From Oscillospiraceae bacterium (GTDB lineage Bacteria; Bacillota; Clostridia; Oscillospirales; Acutalibacteraceae): DNA of 19,480 nucleotides. A program made the translations under genes and the position numbers. The stretch covers positions 1-19,480 of the forward strand of contig JAQVYP010000013.1 in NCBI GenBank assembly GCA_029004655.1, given 5' to 3'. Below, one piece after another: positions 6,230 to 15,172 of the stretch. Position 1 is the first letter of the stretch. Every line of letters begins with the position of its first letter. Below the pieces are notes generated by a model. The model was given only the letters and a program-made list of their open reading frames with translations. It was not told where the DNA came from and did no database searches.

Positions 6230-6301
6230 TATATTTCGTATAAAAATACAAAGATGAATACATTGTGAAGAAAATTAAATGTATATAATAATGATAAAGA
6301 G

Positions 6302-6335
6302 AAACTCTCCCAACATAATAGGAGAGTTTTATTTT
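6302..6335. terminator. Terminator between two toxin-antitoxin pairs
   Basis: AAACTCTCC (6302-6310) pairs perfectly with GGAGAGTTT (6321-6329) around a 10-base loop. T-rich tails occur on both strands. It follows the yafQ-like gene on the minus strand and insulates the next pair. Confidence 0.75.
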
Positions 6336-6388
6336 ATAACTATTATTTTTCAGATTTAATTATACTAAATACGTCTTTAGGATAATTG

Positions 6389-6664
6389 TCAGAATAAATC
6401 TGAATGTGTTCCTGTTCGGGTTAATGTTAATATAAGCGAATCATTATCAATTTTATATATCAATAACCAATCCGGCGTTATATGACATTCCCGATACCCT
6501 TTCCAGTTTCCAATTAAATTATGGTCTTTGAAATTTTCTGGTAATACATCACCTTTTTGAAGAATATCAACTACATCATTGATAAATTTAATATTATAAC
6601 CTCGTCTTATAATAGTTTTTAAATCTTTCTTAAAACTATTTGTTTGTATGAGTTTATACATCAT
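6389..6664 (-). CDS. yafQ: YafQ-family mRNA interferase toxin
   Basis: A 91-residue toxin that cuts ribosome-bound mRNA. The C-terminal half carries the YafQ motif: H48 (DHNLIGNWKGYRECHI), H61, D65 and W66 (PDWLLIY), then H87 and F91 in RTGTHSDLF, matching the residues known to be catalytic in E. coli YafQ. The final Phe is the last residue, as in the family. Two ATG codons at 6664 and 6661 are possible starts. Both overlap the end of the antitoxin gene. Confidence 0.9.
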   Translation of the reverse strand: MMYKLIQTNSFKKDLKTIIRRGYNIKFINDVVDILQKGDVLPENFKDHNLIGNWKGYRECHITPDWLLIYKIDNDSLILTLTRTGTHSDLF

Positions 6665-6941
6665 TTAAATCCGATAATATTTCTGCAAAGTTGGAATAAA
6701 TTTTAGCGTTTGGGTCTTTGCTTAATTGTTCTGATTCTTCAATTGCCGCTAATGTTTCGGCGTTAGGATAATTCATTGATATTTCAAAAGGTATTTTTTG
6801 TTGTCTTATCGCCTGTCGAATGAAAATGTTTACCGCTGATGTCAAAGTCAATCCTAATTGATTAAATAATTCGTCTGCTTGTGATTTTATTTCTTTATTG
6901 ATGCGAATATTTAAATTTGTGTCGGGGGTAGTATTGGACAT
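6654..6941 (-). CDS. dinJ: DinJ/RelB-family antitoxin
   Basis: A 95-residue ribbon-helix-helix antitoxin. The segment LNIRINKEIKSQADELFNQL, followed by GLTLTSAVNIFIRQAIRQQK and then IPFEIS, is the standard RelB/DinJ N-terminus. The C-terminus (SNFAEILSDLND) would bind the toxin. The start at 6941 has AGGAG 9 bases upstream. A longer reading from 7013 would run through the promoter and is rejected. It should repress its own promoter with YafQ. Confidence 0.9.
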   Translation of the reverse strand: MSNTTPDTNLNIRINKEIKSQADELFNQLGLTLTSAVNIFIRQAIRQQKIPFEISMNYPNAETLAAIEESEQLSKDPNAKIYSNFAEILSDLNDV

Positions 6942-6972
6942 ATTGTTCAACTCCTGTTTAATTGTTATATAT

Positions 6973-7001
6973 ATTATATCATAAAATACGTGCGTTGTCA
7001 A
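6973..7001 (-). promoter_or_regulatory. Consensus promoter of the dinJ-yafQ pair
   Basis: TTGACA (complement of 6996-7001), 17-bp spacer, TATAAT (complement of 6973-6978): a perfect sigma-A type promoter, 31 bases after the tape-measure stop codon. Confidence 0.85.
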
Positions 7002-7031
7002 TACATAGCACAAAAAATTTAATATTAAATG

Positions 7032-10000
7032 CTATATTGACAAGGTAATAGCTGATGAACCTAACCCCTTACGTTTCATAGGATCGTTTAATTGTTTTGC
7101 CGTATAATCTGCTGCTTTTTTGAGTATTGTTTCAAGGGGAGGTAGAGCGTTCTTATCAATATTACCATTAACTGTGAGATTTATCATATTGTCATAACGA
7201 TAGTTGTAGTTGTTATTATAATTACTGGTGTTGGAAGAACGATCGCCCATGCCTAATATATCGCCTGTCGGTAAAGCCTTCCTCATCTTTGTGGATACTT
7301 GATTCATTGTATTTTCGAAACCCTCGCCAACACCCAAAGCGAGATTTACTCCAATTTCGTCTTCGAATAATTTTGATGGCGAAGCAATTCCGAAAAAGTC
7401 CTTTATACGGTCAACAACGCCGCCAAAGAATCCCGAAATCTTATTCCAGAGCCATTCGCCGGCATCAGAGATACCTTGCCACAGTCCTTTGATGAGATTT
7501 GTTCCCACTTCTTTCATTTTGCCAACGTGTCCTATCAATGCATCAACTATACTTTTAATGATTTCTGGCACGATTTTTAATATCTCAAATATTATCTTCG
7601 CCTGATTTGCAACCATTGCTATCAATAGTTGAACCCCGGCATCTATTATTTTATCGATATTGCCAACTATCGCACTCACCAAAGAATTAATTATCTCCGG
7701 TATTGCTTTAACAATCGTATCAATAATATATGGCAGATCGTCAATTATCGCAATAAGTAAATCAATTCCGGCATCAATCATCAGAGGTAAAGAATCAACC
7801 ATTGCATTGATAAGACCGTCAATTATTTGCGGTATAGCTTCGACAATTGCCTTAATAATCTCCGGCAGAGCCTCCACCAAAGAAATGAATAATTGGATAC
7901 CGGCTTCAATTATTTGCGGTATTGACTCAATTATGAAATCCACAATGCCGAGAATTATAGCGGGTAGTTCAGATATCAATTGTGGTAATGCGTTTAATAA
8001 GCCTTCTGTCAAGCCTAAAATCAACTGTAGGGCAGCATCAAGAATAAGCGGTAAATTATTTAACAAACCTTCGACGATTGTCACCACCGCATCAACAGCC
8101 GTTGGGATGAGCTGAGGCAAAGAATCGCCAATACCATTGACTAATGCAGTCACGAGTTCAACAGCGGCATCGATAAGTAAAGGTAAATTATCAATTAAAG
8201 CTGTTACAATTGTCATCATGGCATCAACCGCCGCTGGAATTAATTCTGGTAATAATTTTAAAATTGTTTCAAGTACCTGCGAAAATAGATTTGTTACAGT
8301 TTCGATGAGCATTGGTAGCAGTTCCCCTACAGCGGAAAGAATCGCATCTAAAGCGGTAGGTAGCGCCGTAACTATATTTTCAAGAATGGGTACTACATTC
8401 TGCACCACAGCGGAAAAAGCATCTACTACATTTTGCGTTAAATTTGTCATATCGGCATCGGCATTGCCAAGTCCGGCTGTAAATGAACTCAAAGAAGCTT
8501 CAAGTAATCCCATTGCTCCACTTACTGTTTCTGTCGATTCACGAGCAAAATTTCCTGCATATTGTTCAGTATTTTCAAAGAACATCTGCATAGCCACTTC
8601 GGCTTTTTCAGCTTGGGTAGCGGTTTTCCAAGTGAAATCCAGACCTTTGGCGAGAGCGTAAGCTTCGATGTTGGTGGCATTCATAGCAACGCCGAGGTTA
8701 TCCATCATCGTAAAGTTGCCTTTTGCTGCTCCTGCCACTGAATCCAGAGCCATCTGCATATCTATACCCATGACCGATGCCATATCAGCCGCTCGCTGCA
8801 TTGCTTTTTCCGTTAATCCAGCGGATTTTTCAACTTCAACCCCCGAACCTTGGAATAACGCACCCATTACATTGGCGGTAGCCAGATATTGCGATTGCGA
8901 AACACCCATGTTTTTATAAGCATCTTCACCGATTTTTTGCATACGGTCGGCGTAATCTTGGAAAACTGCTTCCGAACCTCCGAGGTTTTGTTCCAGCTCA
9001 CCGAATTGCTGTACGACTTCTTTACCGAGTTTAATTGTGGCTACACCTGCTGCCGCTCCAATCGTTGCCATCCCCGCCACAAAGGCTTTACCTACCGTTC
9101 CCATCACAGAACCCAATTTTTCAAATTTACCGCTGGACTCTTCTGTGTCGCTTGCGGATTTTTTTACATCATCCGAAAAATCTTTTGCACCATCGCCCGC
9201 TTTTTCAAACTCCTTGCCCACACCATTTAAAACATCGTTATTATCATCTGCTGCCTTTGCAAATTCTTTAATTTTTGCTTCGGTGGCAGCGATCTCACGA
9301 GTAAAAGCTCGATACTGTTCTTCGGATATTTTATTTTCCGCAAACTGTTGATTTACTTCCGCTTGGGCATCTTTAAGTGTAGCCAGTTTGTCACCTGTAG
9401 ACTCAAGAGCTTTGGTGAGAAGTTCTTGCTTCTGTACTAACAAGTCAGTATTGGAGGGATCAAGCTTTAATAAGCTAGAAAGATTTCCAACGACCTGTTT
9501 ATAATTACCGAGGTATATCTCACCATCAGCTACTTTGTCGGATATCAAAAGCGGATAGCCTAATATCATGGTTCCCGCCCCATCAACAAAGTTTTTAACG
9601 GCAATAGGATTGCCTTCGCTGTCTGTGATATTGGCGATCTGATTCCAGAACATCTTTTTATTCATTAAGAATTTGGCACCGTTATCAAATCGAGCGGGAA
9701 GTAATCCAATGGCAGCGGTAATATTAGCAAAAGTAATTCCGTCAGCATAATCAACGCTGTTTGTTTCATCCCAGGTTACTGCTTTTGCTACACCTTTAGG
9801 CTGACTGCTTCCGGTACCGTTAATAATAGCATCTTCAATTGCAACGGCTATATCTTCCGCAAGAATATTTGCCAACCAATTCTCAAAACTATCTATTGTC
9901 ATTGTGGATACAGATTCAGAAATAGAAATAATCTTTATGTATTCATATCCGCCAAGTTCAACAGTCACGATTGCATCTGCGGCTGGTGTAATTGCAGTGT

Positions 10001-10469
10001 TCTCCGTGTGTTTTGTTGCTGCGTTTCTCGTACCCTCGATCGCAAATTTTACATTACCCGCTACCTGCATTAATGTAATTTCATTTAACATTGGTGCGAC
10101 TTTTGCCATCGTTGCGAATATTTTATCTGCGGTGGCGGTAGGTATAGCTCCGGCAGTACCTACTACATTATAAGCTCTCGTTTCACTTTCGTTAAGACTC
10201 TGACCCATAAGTTTTTTCAGATATGCGGATCTATATTCCACACTTCCAGCATCATAATTATTACTTTCCATATTACCATCCTTCGGTTTGTCAATCGTTA
10301 TTGTGTCAAGCATTTTCATTCTTTTTTCGATCCCTTGAATTTCTGTGTCAAGTCCTCGAAGTTCTGTTTCCACTTCTTCAAGGTTCTCCACCGTGTTATT
10401 TTCTATTGCTTCACGAAGCTCCGCTTTACGTTTGTTAATTTCAAATATTCTTTCTGTTAATTTATTCAT
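7032..10469 (-). CDS. In-frame fusion of HK97-type major capsid protein to tail tape-measure protein
   Basis: A 1145-residue frame made of two phage proteins. Residues 1-55 are a charged coiled coil like the HK97 scaffold (delta) domain. Residues about 100-330 are the HK97-fold capsid protein (for example PTATADKIFATMAKVAP and FLMNKKMFWNQIANITDSEG), reaching DGEIYLGNYKQVVGNLS. There the capsid sequence stops some 60 residues short of its usual end, and at about residue 331 a tape-measure sequence begins (SSLLKLDPSNTDLL). Residues 455-680 hold its glycine/alanine-rich hydrophobic core region. Residues about 690-985 are hydrophobic helical repeats of LPxLI-type units. The C-terminus (AGEWLWNKISGFFGGV, PSKLFEDEIG) is also typical. 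Four to eight connector and tail genes normally lie between these two genes. Start: AAGGAG 9 bases upstream. The fusion cannot be expected to build a normal head or tail. Confidence 0.9.
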   Translation of the reverse strand: MNKLTERIFEINKRKAELREAIENNTVENLEEVETELRGLDTEIQGIEKRMKMLDTITIDKPKDGNMESNNYDAGSVEYRSAYLKKLMGQSLNESETRAYNVVGTAGAIPTATADKIFATMAKVAPMLNEITLMQVAGNVKFAIEGTRNAATKHTENTAITPAADAIVTVELGGYEYIKIISISESVSTMTIDSFENWLANILAEDIAVAIEDAIINGTGSSQPKGVAKAVTWDETNSVDYADGITFANITAAIGLLPARFDNGAKFLMNKKMFWNQIANITDSEGNPIAVKNFVDGAGTMILGYPLLISDKVADGEIYLGNYKQVVGNLSSLLKLDPSNTDLLVQKQELLTKALESTGDKLATLKDAQAEVNQQFAENKISEEQYRAFTREIAATEAKIKEFAKAADDNNDVLNGVGKEFEKAGDGAKDFSDDVKKSASDTEESSGKFEKLGSVMGTVGKAFVAGMATIGAAAGVATIKLGKEVVQQFGELEQNLGGSEAVFQDYADRMQKIGEDAYKNMGVSQSQYLATANVMGALFQGSGVEVEKSAGLTEKAMQRAADMASVMGIDMQMALDSVAGAAKGNFTMMDNLGVAMNATNIEAYALAKGLDFTWKTATQAEKAEVAMQMFFENTEQYAGNFARESTETVSGAMGLLEASLSSFTAGLGNADADMTNLTQNVVDAFSAVVQNVVPILENIVTALPTALDAILSAVGELLPMLIETVTNLFSQVLETILKLLPELIPAAVDAMMTIVTALIDNLPLLIDAAVELVTALVNGIGDSLPQLIPTAVDAVVTIVEGLLNNLPLILDAALQLILGLTEGLLNALPQLISELPAIILGIVDFIIESIPQIIEAGIQLFISLVEALPEIIKAIVEAIPQIIDGLINAMVDSLPLMIDAGIDLLIAIIDDLPYIIDTIVKAIPEIINSLVSAIVGNIDKIIDAGVQLLIAMVANQAKIIFEILKIVPEIIKSIVDALIGHVGKMKEVGTNLIKGLWQGISDAGEWLWNKISGFFGGVVDRIKDFFGIASPSKLFEDEIGVNLALGVGEGFENTMNQVSTKMRKALPTGDILGMGDRSSNTSNYNNNYNYRYDNMINLTVNGNIDKNALPPLETILKKAADYTAKQLNDPMKRKGLGSSAITLSI

Positions 10470-10487
10470 TAAATAATTCTCCTTTTT

Positions 10488-11045
10488 TTAACATAATGTT
10501 TTTAAAATAGTTTTTCGTGTTTTGTTAATTTGATTTAATCTTTCGTTTGATATATTATCAATCTCTGTCCTTGATGTGATATATGTATTTTCATACGCCG
10601 GCAAATCTACCGCCGATATTTCATACAGTTTATCAATTTTTTCAATTGTAAATGTGTTTGTTTTTTCGTCATATTGTTCTTTACCAATTCTGAAACCGAA
10701 AGAACACTTGTCTACTAATCCTGATTTAATAGAACTGTACAAATCTCGTCCAATAGTGGTATCCTGAAGATGTGCGGTGAAATATAATCCATCATCCCTT
10801 ACATCTATCTCCAATGATTTATTTTTGGTGGATGCGTGAGCTTGCGGTATATGATTATAGTAAAAATAGATATTCGATAAATCCACACCATCAAAAGCAC
10901 GTGCATCTATTTCCTCATAGTATTTTACACCACTGTCTGATGTAAATAATAATGTTTTTTCTCCGAATATGACAGCTCGTCCGGAAATACACATTTCCTC
11001 GCCATGATTAAATTCAATTAGTTTAGTGCGCAGTTCTTTATTCAT
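10488..11045 (-). CDS. HK97-family prohead maturation protease
   Basis: A 185-residue serine protease that trims scaffold from the phage prohead. H65 in YFYYNHIPQAHA and S115 in the VDKCSFGFRI motif are the family's catalytic His and Ser, and the closing EISAVDLPAYENT block is also typical. The start at 11045 lies inside the portal gene's final codons (ATGAATAA overlap). A GTG at 11060 sits too close to the GGAGG site. It lies 18 bases upstream of the capsid gene, the standard order portal-protease-capsid. Confidence 0.9.
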   Translation of the reverse strand: MNKELRTKLIEFNHGEEMCISGRAVIFGEKTLLFTSDSGVKYYEEIDARAFDGVDLSNIYFYYNHIPQAHASTKNKSLEIDVRDDGLYFTAHLQDTTIGRDLYSSIKSGLVDKCSFGFRIGKEQYDEKTNTFTIEKIDKLYEISAVDLPAYENTYITSRTEIDNISNERLNQINKTRKTILKTLC

Positions 11046-12258
11046 TCTCAGATGTTTCACCTCCTTCGTTGTTTTCGCCTATTTGATATTGATCCGCTTT
11101 CTCTGCGTTGATATAATTGAGTGATTGGAGAAATTTATCCGCATCTGGTGGCGGTGGTAAGTTAAAAATGTTTGCCGTAGTGCCTTTCGATATAATACCC
11201 AGTTCTTTTAGTGCGCTGAACATTCTCACCTTGCTCATGGTTGACAGATAACTCAATCTGTCCGCAACGAATATAATTTCGTTTCCGTGTTCAAGTTCTC
11301 GTTGCGTAAATAATTTTGCGGTAAATTCTTGCGAAAACTGCAATGCCAACGGCTCCAGCACAGCCTCATAAAAAGCTTGGTATTCCGTGTCGGAAAATGC
11401 ACTGGTTATTATTTTCTCATTTAGACCGAAATAATTATATATTTTAAGTTTTGCGCTGCTAGCAACATCATCATTGACCACTAACGGCACGCTATTTATG
11501 TTTAAGTATTCCGCAGTTTCATCAACAACAGCTACACCGCCGCTTCTGTTTGCCGCCAAAATATCTTTAATAAAGGTATTTCTTTTTTCTTTACGATCAT
11601 TTTCATGCAGCATTCCCTTCAGTTTTAAAACACCTTTGATTTGAGCGGACATTTTAACCGCCGTAACAGTTCCTTCATCAATTGTATGTAATAAATTTAC
11701 AACAGGGTACAGTGTTGAGTGATTCGACTCTCCGAAGAAAGTGTTATTATGGAAATGCCGTCTAATTGTGATGATATCATCGGCTGGAACGGTAATATAT
11801 TTATTATTAAATTGAAAATGTAAAAAATAATTACCCTGCTCATCACACATAGCCGTTACATTATTGTAATCTATTGGATGGAGAGCTTTAACAGATCCAA
11901 AATCATCACGCTGTATATAGATATAGCTGTTGTTGTTGATGTATAGATTTGAAACTACTTTATATAAAAAATCATATGTACTCATTAAGCTATTGGGTCG
12001 ATAATCAAGTAACCTGTTTAGATTACTTTTTACAATACTGTTTTTCAATCTATGTTCAGGTTTCATTTTAGCGAAATGCCGAGCGATTGTATCTATACAT
12101 GTACGAACCACTTCGTTATCATAGAACTCACCGTTGTAATTTGAGATGCTATTTTTATATGTGTTTAGCATCTGGACATTACTTAAATGCTCTGGTTCTT
12201 TTTTTGGTTTGCGCCCAAAAATTGTATTGAAAATGTTTCTTTTTTTTATTATGTTCAC
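11038..12258 (-). CDS. HK97-family phage portal protein
   Basis: A 406-residue portal subunit. Twelve copies form the ring through which DNA enters the capsid. Family features are the early VVRTCIDTIARHFAKMKPEH helix, DNAs passage segment around NNNSYIYIQRD, and the late FGLNEKIITSAFSDTEYQAF and FYEAVLEPLALQFSQEF segments. Length is normal (about 400). The start is uncertain: GTG at 12258 lies directly against the GAGGGG ribosome site, whereas ATA at 12252 has better spacing where ATG would be expected. Gene order with terminase and protease is canonical. Confidence 0.92.
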   Translation of the reverse strand: MNIIKKRNIFNTIFGRKPKKEPEHLSNVQMLNTYKNSISNYNGEFYDNEVVRTCIDTIARHFAKMKPEHRLKNSIVKSNLNRLLDYRPNSLMSTYDFLYKVVSNLYINNNSYIYIQRDDFGSVKALHPIDYNNVTAMCDEQGNYFLHFQFNNKYITVPADDIITIRRHFHNNTFFGESNHSTLYPVVNLLHTIDEGTVTAVKMSAQIKGVLKLKGMLHENDRKEKRNTFIKDILAANRSGGVAVVDETAEYLNINSVPLVVNDDVASSAKLKIYNYFGLNEKIITSAFSDTEYQAFYEAVLEPLALQFSQEFTAKLFTQRELEHGNEIIFVADRLSYLSTMSKVRMFSALKELGIISKGTTANIFNLPPPPDADKFLQSLNYINAEKADQYQIGENNEGGETSENE

Positions 12259-12268
12259 CCCCTCATTT

Positions 12269-13912
12269 TTATTTTATCAGATTAAGAAACTGCTGGTGGT
12301 GGTCGAGAAGAATACGATATCCACAATACAGACTTGCCGTACCGTCTATACGTTTCTTTTTATTACTCGACTTATCAAATTTGATATTCCCCGCAGCATC
12401 AAAAATTGCCGTTGTATTTGTCAAACACCAAAACAGTAATTTGTTATTATTATAGTTAATTAATTTATCACGAAAATCAGCTTCCATTTCTTTCATGGCA
12501 GGGGAAACGGACTTATACCCTTGCCTCACCGCAACAGTATCAAAGCCTTTTTGTTGCATTTCTTGTACCCAATATGAAGAATTCCATTCGTCGTAACCTA
12601 TTTTATAAGGAATTATTTTTAATTCTTTTACTACCAAATCGAACCAATCGGTAACATCGGAGTAGTTTATCTTATTGTAGCCAGACAACGATAAAACGCC
12701 TTGTTTCATAAAAGCTGTGTACGGTATTCCATCTTCTTTTTCTTTCTTCAAAGCCATATTGGCGGGTATCCAATAATGTTGTAACACATATTTTACAGGA
12801 TCGTTTTTCTTCATACAAATAATAGTTGCACAGGTAAGATCACCAGTGGAGGAAAGGTCTACCCCACCAACACAATAAGAACCCCTGAACATGTTAATAT
12901 CGAAAGTACTGGTGTTTTGTAATACCTCATAAGGCAGCCAAGCGTTACTATTCGTTGCCTTCAGGTTAAACTCTTTGGTGAGAACAGTGGGTTTAAATGA
13001 TTCTTCATTTTTCGCCCGTTCCACATAGGATTCTAATGTTGTTTTCTGTTTTATGCTCCCTAGACCTGGATTAGTTTTTATCCAACAATCTTGATTTAGC
13101 CACTCATCCCTATCATCAAGCTCATATAAAAAGGGTATAAAAGTATCATCTGCTATGACTCCATCCAGAACATTACAAGCGTAGTCATATAGACTATCAT
13201 ATAGAGATTCTCGGATAAATCCGGCTGTTGTGATAGTGAGCATGAGCGGCTGATCTCGTGTGCTTTGTGATTCTTTTATTACATCATACAAATTCCTATC
13301 TTTAATAGCATGGCATTCATCCACGATTCCCAGCTGAGCGTTTAATCCATCTTGCGTGGAGCTTTTATTACAGATTGGCTCATATACAGATAAGGAAGCA
13401 TCGAAATATAAATCGTCTTTTCTCTTTCTTATGTGCTTTGATAGATCCGGCGACTGTTTAACCATATTCCACGCTTCGTGGAACACAATCTTCGCCTGTT
13501 TTAACGTGGTAGCAGCACAGACCACCTGTGAGCCTTTTTCGGTGAGCATCTCATATAATCCTATACCGCTGGCGAGTGTTGATTTTCCATTTTTACGTCC
13601 AACCAGCACAAACCATTCTCTGACTCTCCGTAGTCCAGTTTCGGAATTTATAAATCCATAAACAATCTGGATCATCGCTTTCTGCCAAAGCTCTAAGTGG
13701 ATAGGCTTACCAGCCCATCTTCCCTTGCTGTGACGGCAAAATTTTTCTATAAAAATAATTGGTTTTGAAGCTTTTTCGATATCGAAAATATATGGATGTT
13801 TTGGATTTTCTAATTCACCAACAATTTTTTCATATAACTTTTTTATTTTTTGACCAACGATAATCTCACCGCTTTTAATTTTCGCCCAATATTCAAATAT
13901 GTAATTAACCAT
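12269..13912 (-). CDS. terL: Phage terminase large subunit
   Basis: A 547-residue ATP-driven DNA packaging motor and nuclease. The ATPase domain has Walker A VGRKNGKST (104-112), Walker B LGIVDECHA (194-202) and the coupling motif TITTAG (226-231). The C-terminal nuclease domain shows D352 (GGVDLSSTGDLT), an acidic residue at YDEW (about 441) and D523 (KRIDGTASL). All motifs are intact. It overlaps the small terminase gene by 8 bases. Sequence type is that of HK97/P27 systems, which usually cut at cos sites. Confidence 0.95.
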   Translation of the reverse strand: MVNYIFEYWAKIKSGEIIVGQKIKKLYEKIVGELENPKHPYIFDIEKASKPIIFIEKFCRHSKGRWAGKPIHLELWQKAMIQIVYGFINSETGLRRVREWFVLVGRKNGKSTLASGIGLYEMLTEKGSQVVCAATTLKQAKIVFHEAWNMVKQSPDLSKHIRKRKDDLYFDASLSVYEPICNKSSTQDGLNAQLGIVDECHAIKDRNLYDVIKESQSTRDQPLMLTITTAGFIRESLYDSLYDYACNVLDGVIADDTFIPFLYELDDRDEWLNQDCWIKTNPGLGSIKQKTTLESYVERAKNEESFKPTVLTKEFNLKATNSNAWLPYEVLQNTSTFDINMFRGSYCVGGVDLSSTGDLTCATIICMKKNDPVKYVLQHYWIPANMALKKEKEDGIPYTAFMKQGVLSLSGYNKINYSDVTDWFDLVVKELKIIPYKIGYDEWNSSYWVQEMQQKGFDTVAVRQGYKSVSPAMKEMEADFRDKLINYNNNKLLFWCLTNTTAIFDAAGNIKFDKSSNKKKRIDGTASLYCGYRILLDHHQQFLNLIK

Positions 13913-14213
13913 TGAGAAACTTAGTCAACTCATCAACTGAGTTTGATTTAACGCTGGGTGGTAGGTATCTAATTAATTGATTTATAATTGAACTATAATT
14001 CTTCAACAAATTATTATAGCTTCTAACGAGCGGTGATTCTGTTATATTACCGGTGGCGGTATACCCTATCACGCCATTTTTATTAATCTCTGTTTTGAGT
14101 TTGCTAAGTAAGCCAGACATGTAAATAGCGTTATTAATCAAATCATCTACTATCGTTTTTTTATCTTCTTCAATATTATCAAATATCTTTTTCAATTTTG
14201 TTTTGGTTGCCAT
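13905..14213 (-). CDS. terS: Phage terminase small subunit (P27 family)
   Basis: A 102-residue protein that selects phage DNA for packaging. The helix-rich body (KKTIVDDLINNAIYMSGLLS) and the end (ESPLVRSYNNLLKNYSSIIN, then QLIRYLPPS) fit the P27 family. The second of two close ATGs (14213) is chosen, with GGAGG 7 bases upstream. The first, at 14219, abuts the site. Directly precedes the large subunit. Confidence 0.85.
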   Translation of the reverse strand: MATKTKLKKIFDNIEEDKKTIVDDLINNAIYMSGLLSKLKTEINKNGVIGYTATGNITESPLVRSYNNLLKNYSSIINQLIRYLPPSVKSNSVDELTKFLNG

Positions 14214-14407
14214 CGTCATCCCTCCTTTATATATCTGTATACCCCTAAACTACCGTACAAGCTATTTAACGTTCATTTTGGTATATTTATACTATCGTGT
14301 TGATTTGTTTCAAATTATCGCAAATTTGAGCGTTTTTCTGCAATCTCTCGTGAGATATCCTCATGGAGAGGTTTTTAAAGGGAAGCACCGGTTTACAAAT
14401 GTAGTCA
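14214..14407. other. Gap between HNH and terminase genes, candidate packaging (cos) region
   Basis: About 190 bases without a gene, in the place where cos sites of HNH-containing HK97-type phages are found. It contains a nested stem, CTCTC-g-TGAG / CTCA-tg-GAGAG (about 14345-14367), followed by T5 on the plus strand, and AT-rich partial palindromes (CAAATTATCGCAAATTTG at 14312-14329). No cleavage site can be proved by eye. Confidence 0.4.
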
Positions 14408-14710
14408 TTATTCTGAAAACAGATGGGGGGCTTCAACCAAATTCCCATCTTTGTCAAACATCAAACCCTCCCGACAGACTTCCGCTTTCCCATGATGAAT
14501 CCTTTCATGACATAAAACGCAAACACAGATCAGATTATCAATTCCCCAGACGATATTAGGATTATTAACATTCTCATCATTAACCTCCACTTTATGATGT
14601 GCTACACTTCCCCTGTCACCGCATAGCTCACACATACCCCCAGCACGATTAATAATGAACTCCCTCACTCGCCGCCAACGCCTACTGTTATAGAACTTAT
14701 ATCTAGCCAT
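14408..14710 (-). CDS. Phage HNH endonuclease
   Basis: A 100-residue HNH nuclease. Zinc ligands C27/C30 (CELC) and C64/C67 (CVLC) bracket the HNH core: H38-H39 in SVAHHKVEV, N52 in NNPNIV and H72 in CHERIHHG. The N-terminus (ARYKFYNSRRWRRVREFI) is usual for the phage packaging-associated type. Small HNH proteins next to terS are required with terminase for cos cleavage in several phages. Its ATG shares one base with the TGA of the preceding gene. Confidence 0.92.
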   Translation of the reverse strand: MARYKFYNSRRWRRVREFIINRAGGMCELCGDRGSVAHHKVEVNDENVNNPNIVWGIDNLICVCVLCHERIHHGKAEVCREGLMFDKDGNLVEAPHLFSE

Positions 14711-15012
14711 CAGAATATCCTATATTTAAGCAAGCCTTCTTTAATAGCCTCATCCAATAACTGGCTATATTCTTCTTTAAACGATTTAATAAGCTCCTGC
14801 TTTCTATCGTTAAACTCCTGACTCACTTCCACATTATGTAATTTATTTTTTTCAGATAATTCAAAAAACCTTTTTTCAAATTCATTTGTTTTTTCAAATA
14901 TCCAAACCATTAATTTTGGTTCTTTTCTGTTTGGTCGTACGTTTATTAAATTGTATTTTTCTTTTATTAATATCAAAGCTATTTTTTTATTTAAAACCGC
15001 AAAAGTATTAAT
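14710..15012 (-). CDS. DUF5659-like phage protein, probable ATT start
   Basis: About 100 residues. The N-terminal block (NTFAVLNKKIALILIKEKYN, then MVWIFEKTNEF) resembles DUF5659, a small domain common in Clostridium phages and of unknown function. The C-terminal half is a charged helix. The best ribosome site, AAAGGAG, stands 8 bases before an ATT at 15012, where homologous genes would have ATG. The only conventional alternative, TTG at 15060, lacks a ribosome site and adds residues unlike the family. It sits directly upstream of the HNH gene, sharing one base. Confidence 0.6.
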   Translation of the reverse strand: MNTFAVLNKKIALILIKEKYNLINVRPNRKEPKLMVWIFEKTNEFEKRFFELSEKNKLHNVEVSQEFNDRKQELIKSFKEEYSQLLDEAIKEGLLKYRIF

Positions 15013-15051
15013 ATTAATCTCTCCTTTTCCTGTGTTGGCTGCAACGTTTCC

Positions 15052-15078
15052 CCGCTCCAAAGGAGCGGCTATATTTTT
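15052..15078 (+). terminator. Hairpin with T-run on the plus strand
   Basis: CCGCTCC-AAA-GGAGCGG (15052-15068) is a perfect 7-bp stem with a three-base loop, and seven T follow at about 15073 on the plus strand. No plus-strand gene is visible upstream, so it may stop antisense transcription or act as a structured element of the repeat region at 15173-15274. Confidence 0.5.
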
Positions 15079-15172
15079 TTGACAATGCGATAGATACGAA
15101 GATAAGAGGAACGGAGTACCCCGAAAAGTGCCTTAAACCCTTGTGGCATATGGCTTTGTTATGCTTTTGGTT

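Noticed and set aside
7660..8661. Long plus-strand frames opposite the tape-measure repeats
   Set aside because: They mirror the periodic hydrophobic codons of the true gene, show low-complexity Ser/Ala/Ile sequence and have no ribosome site or family resemblance.
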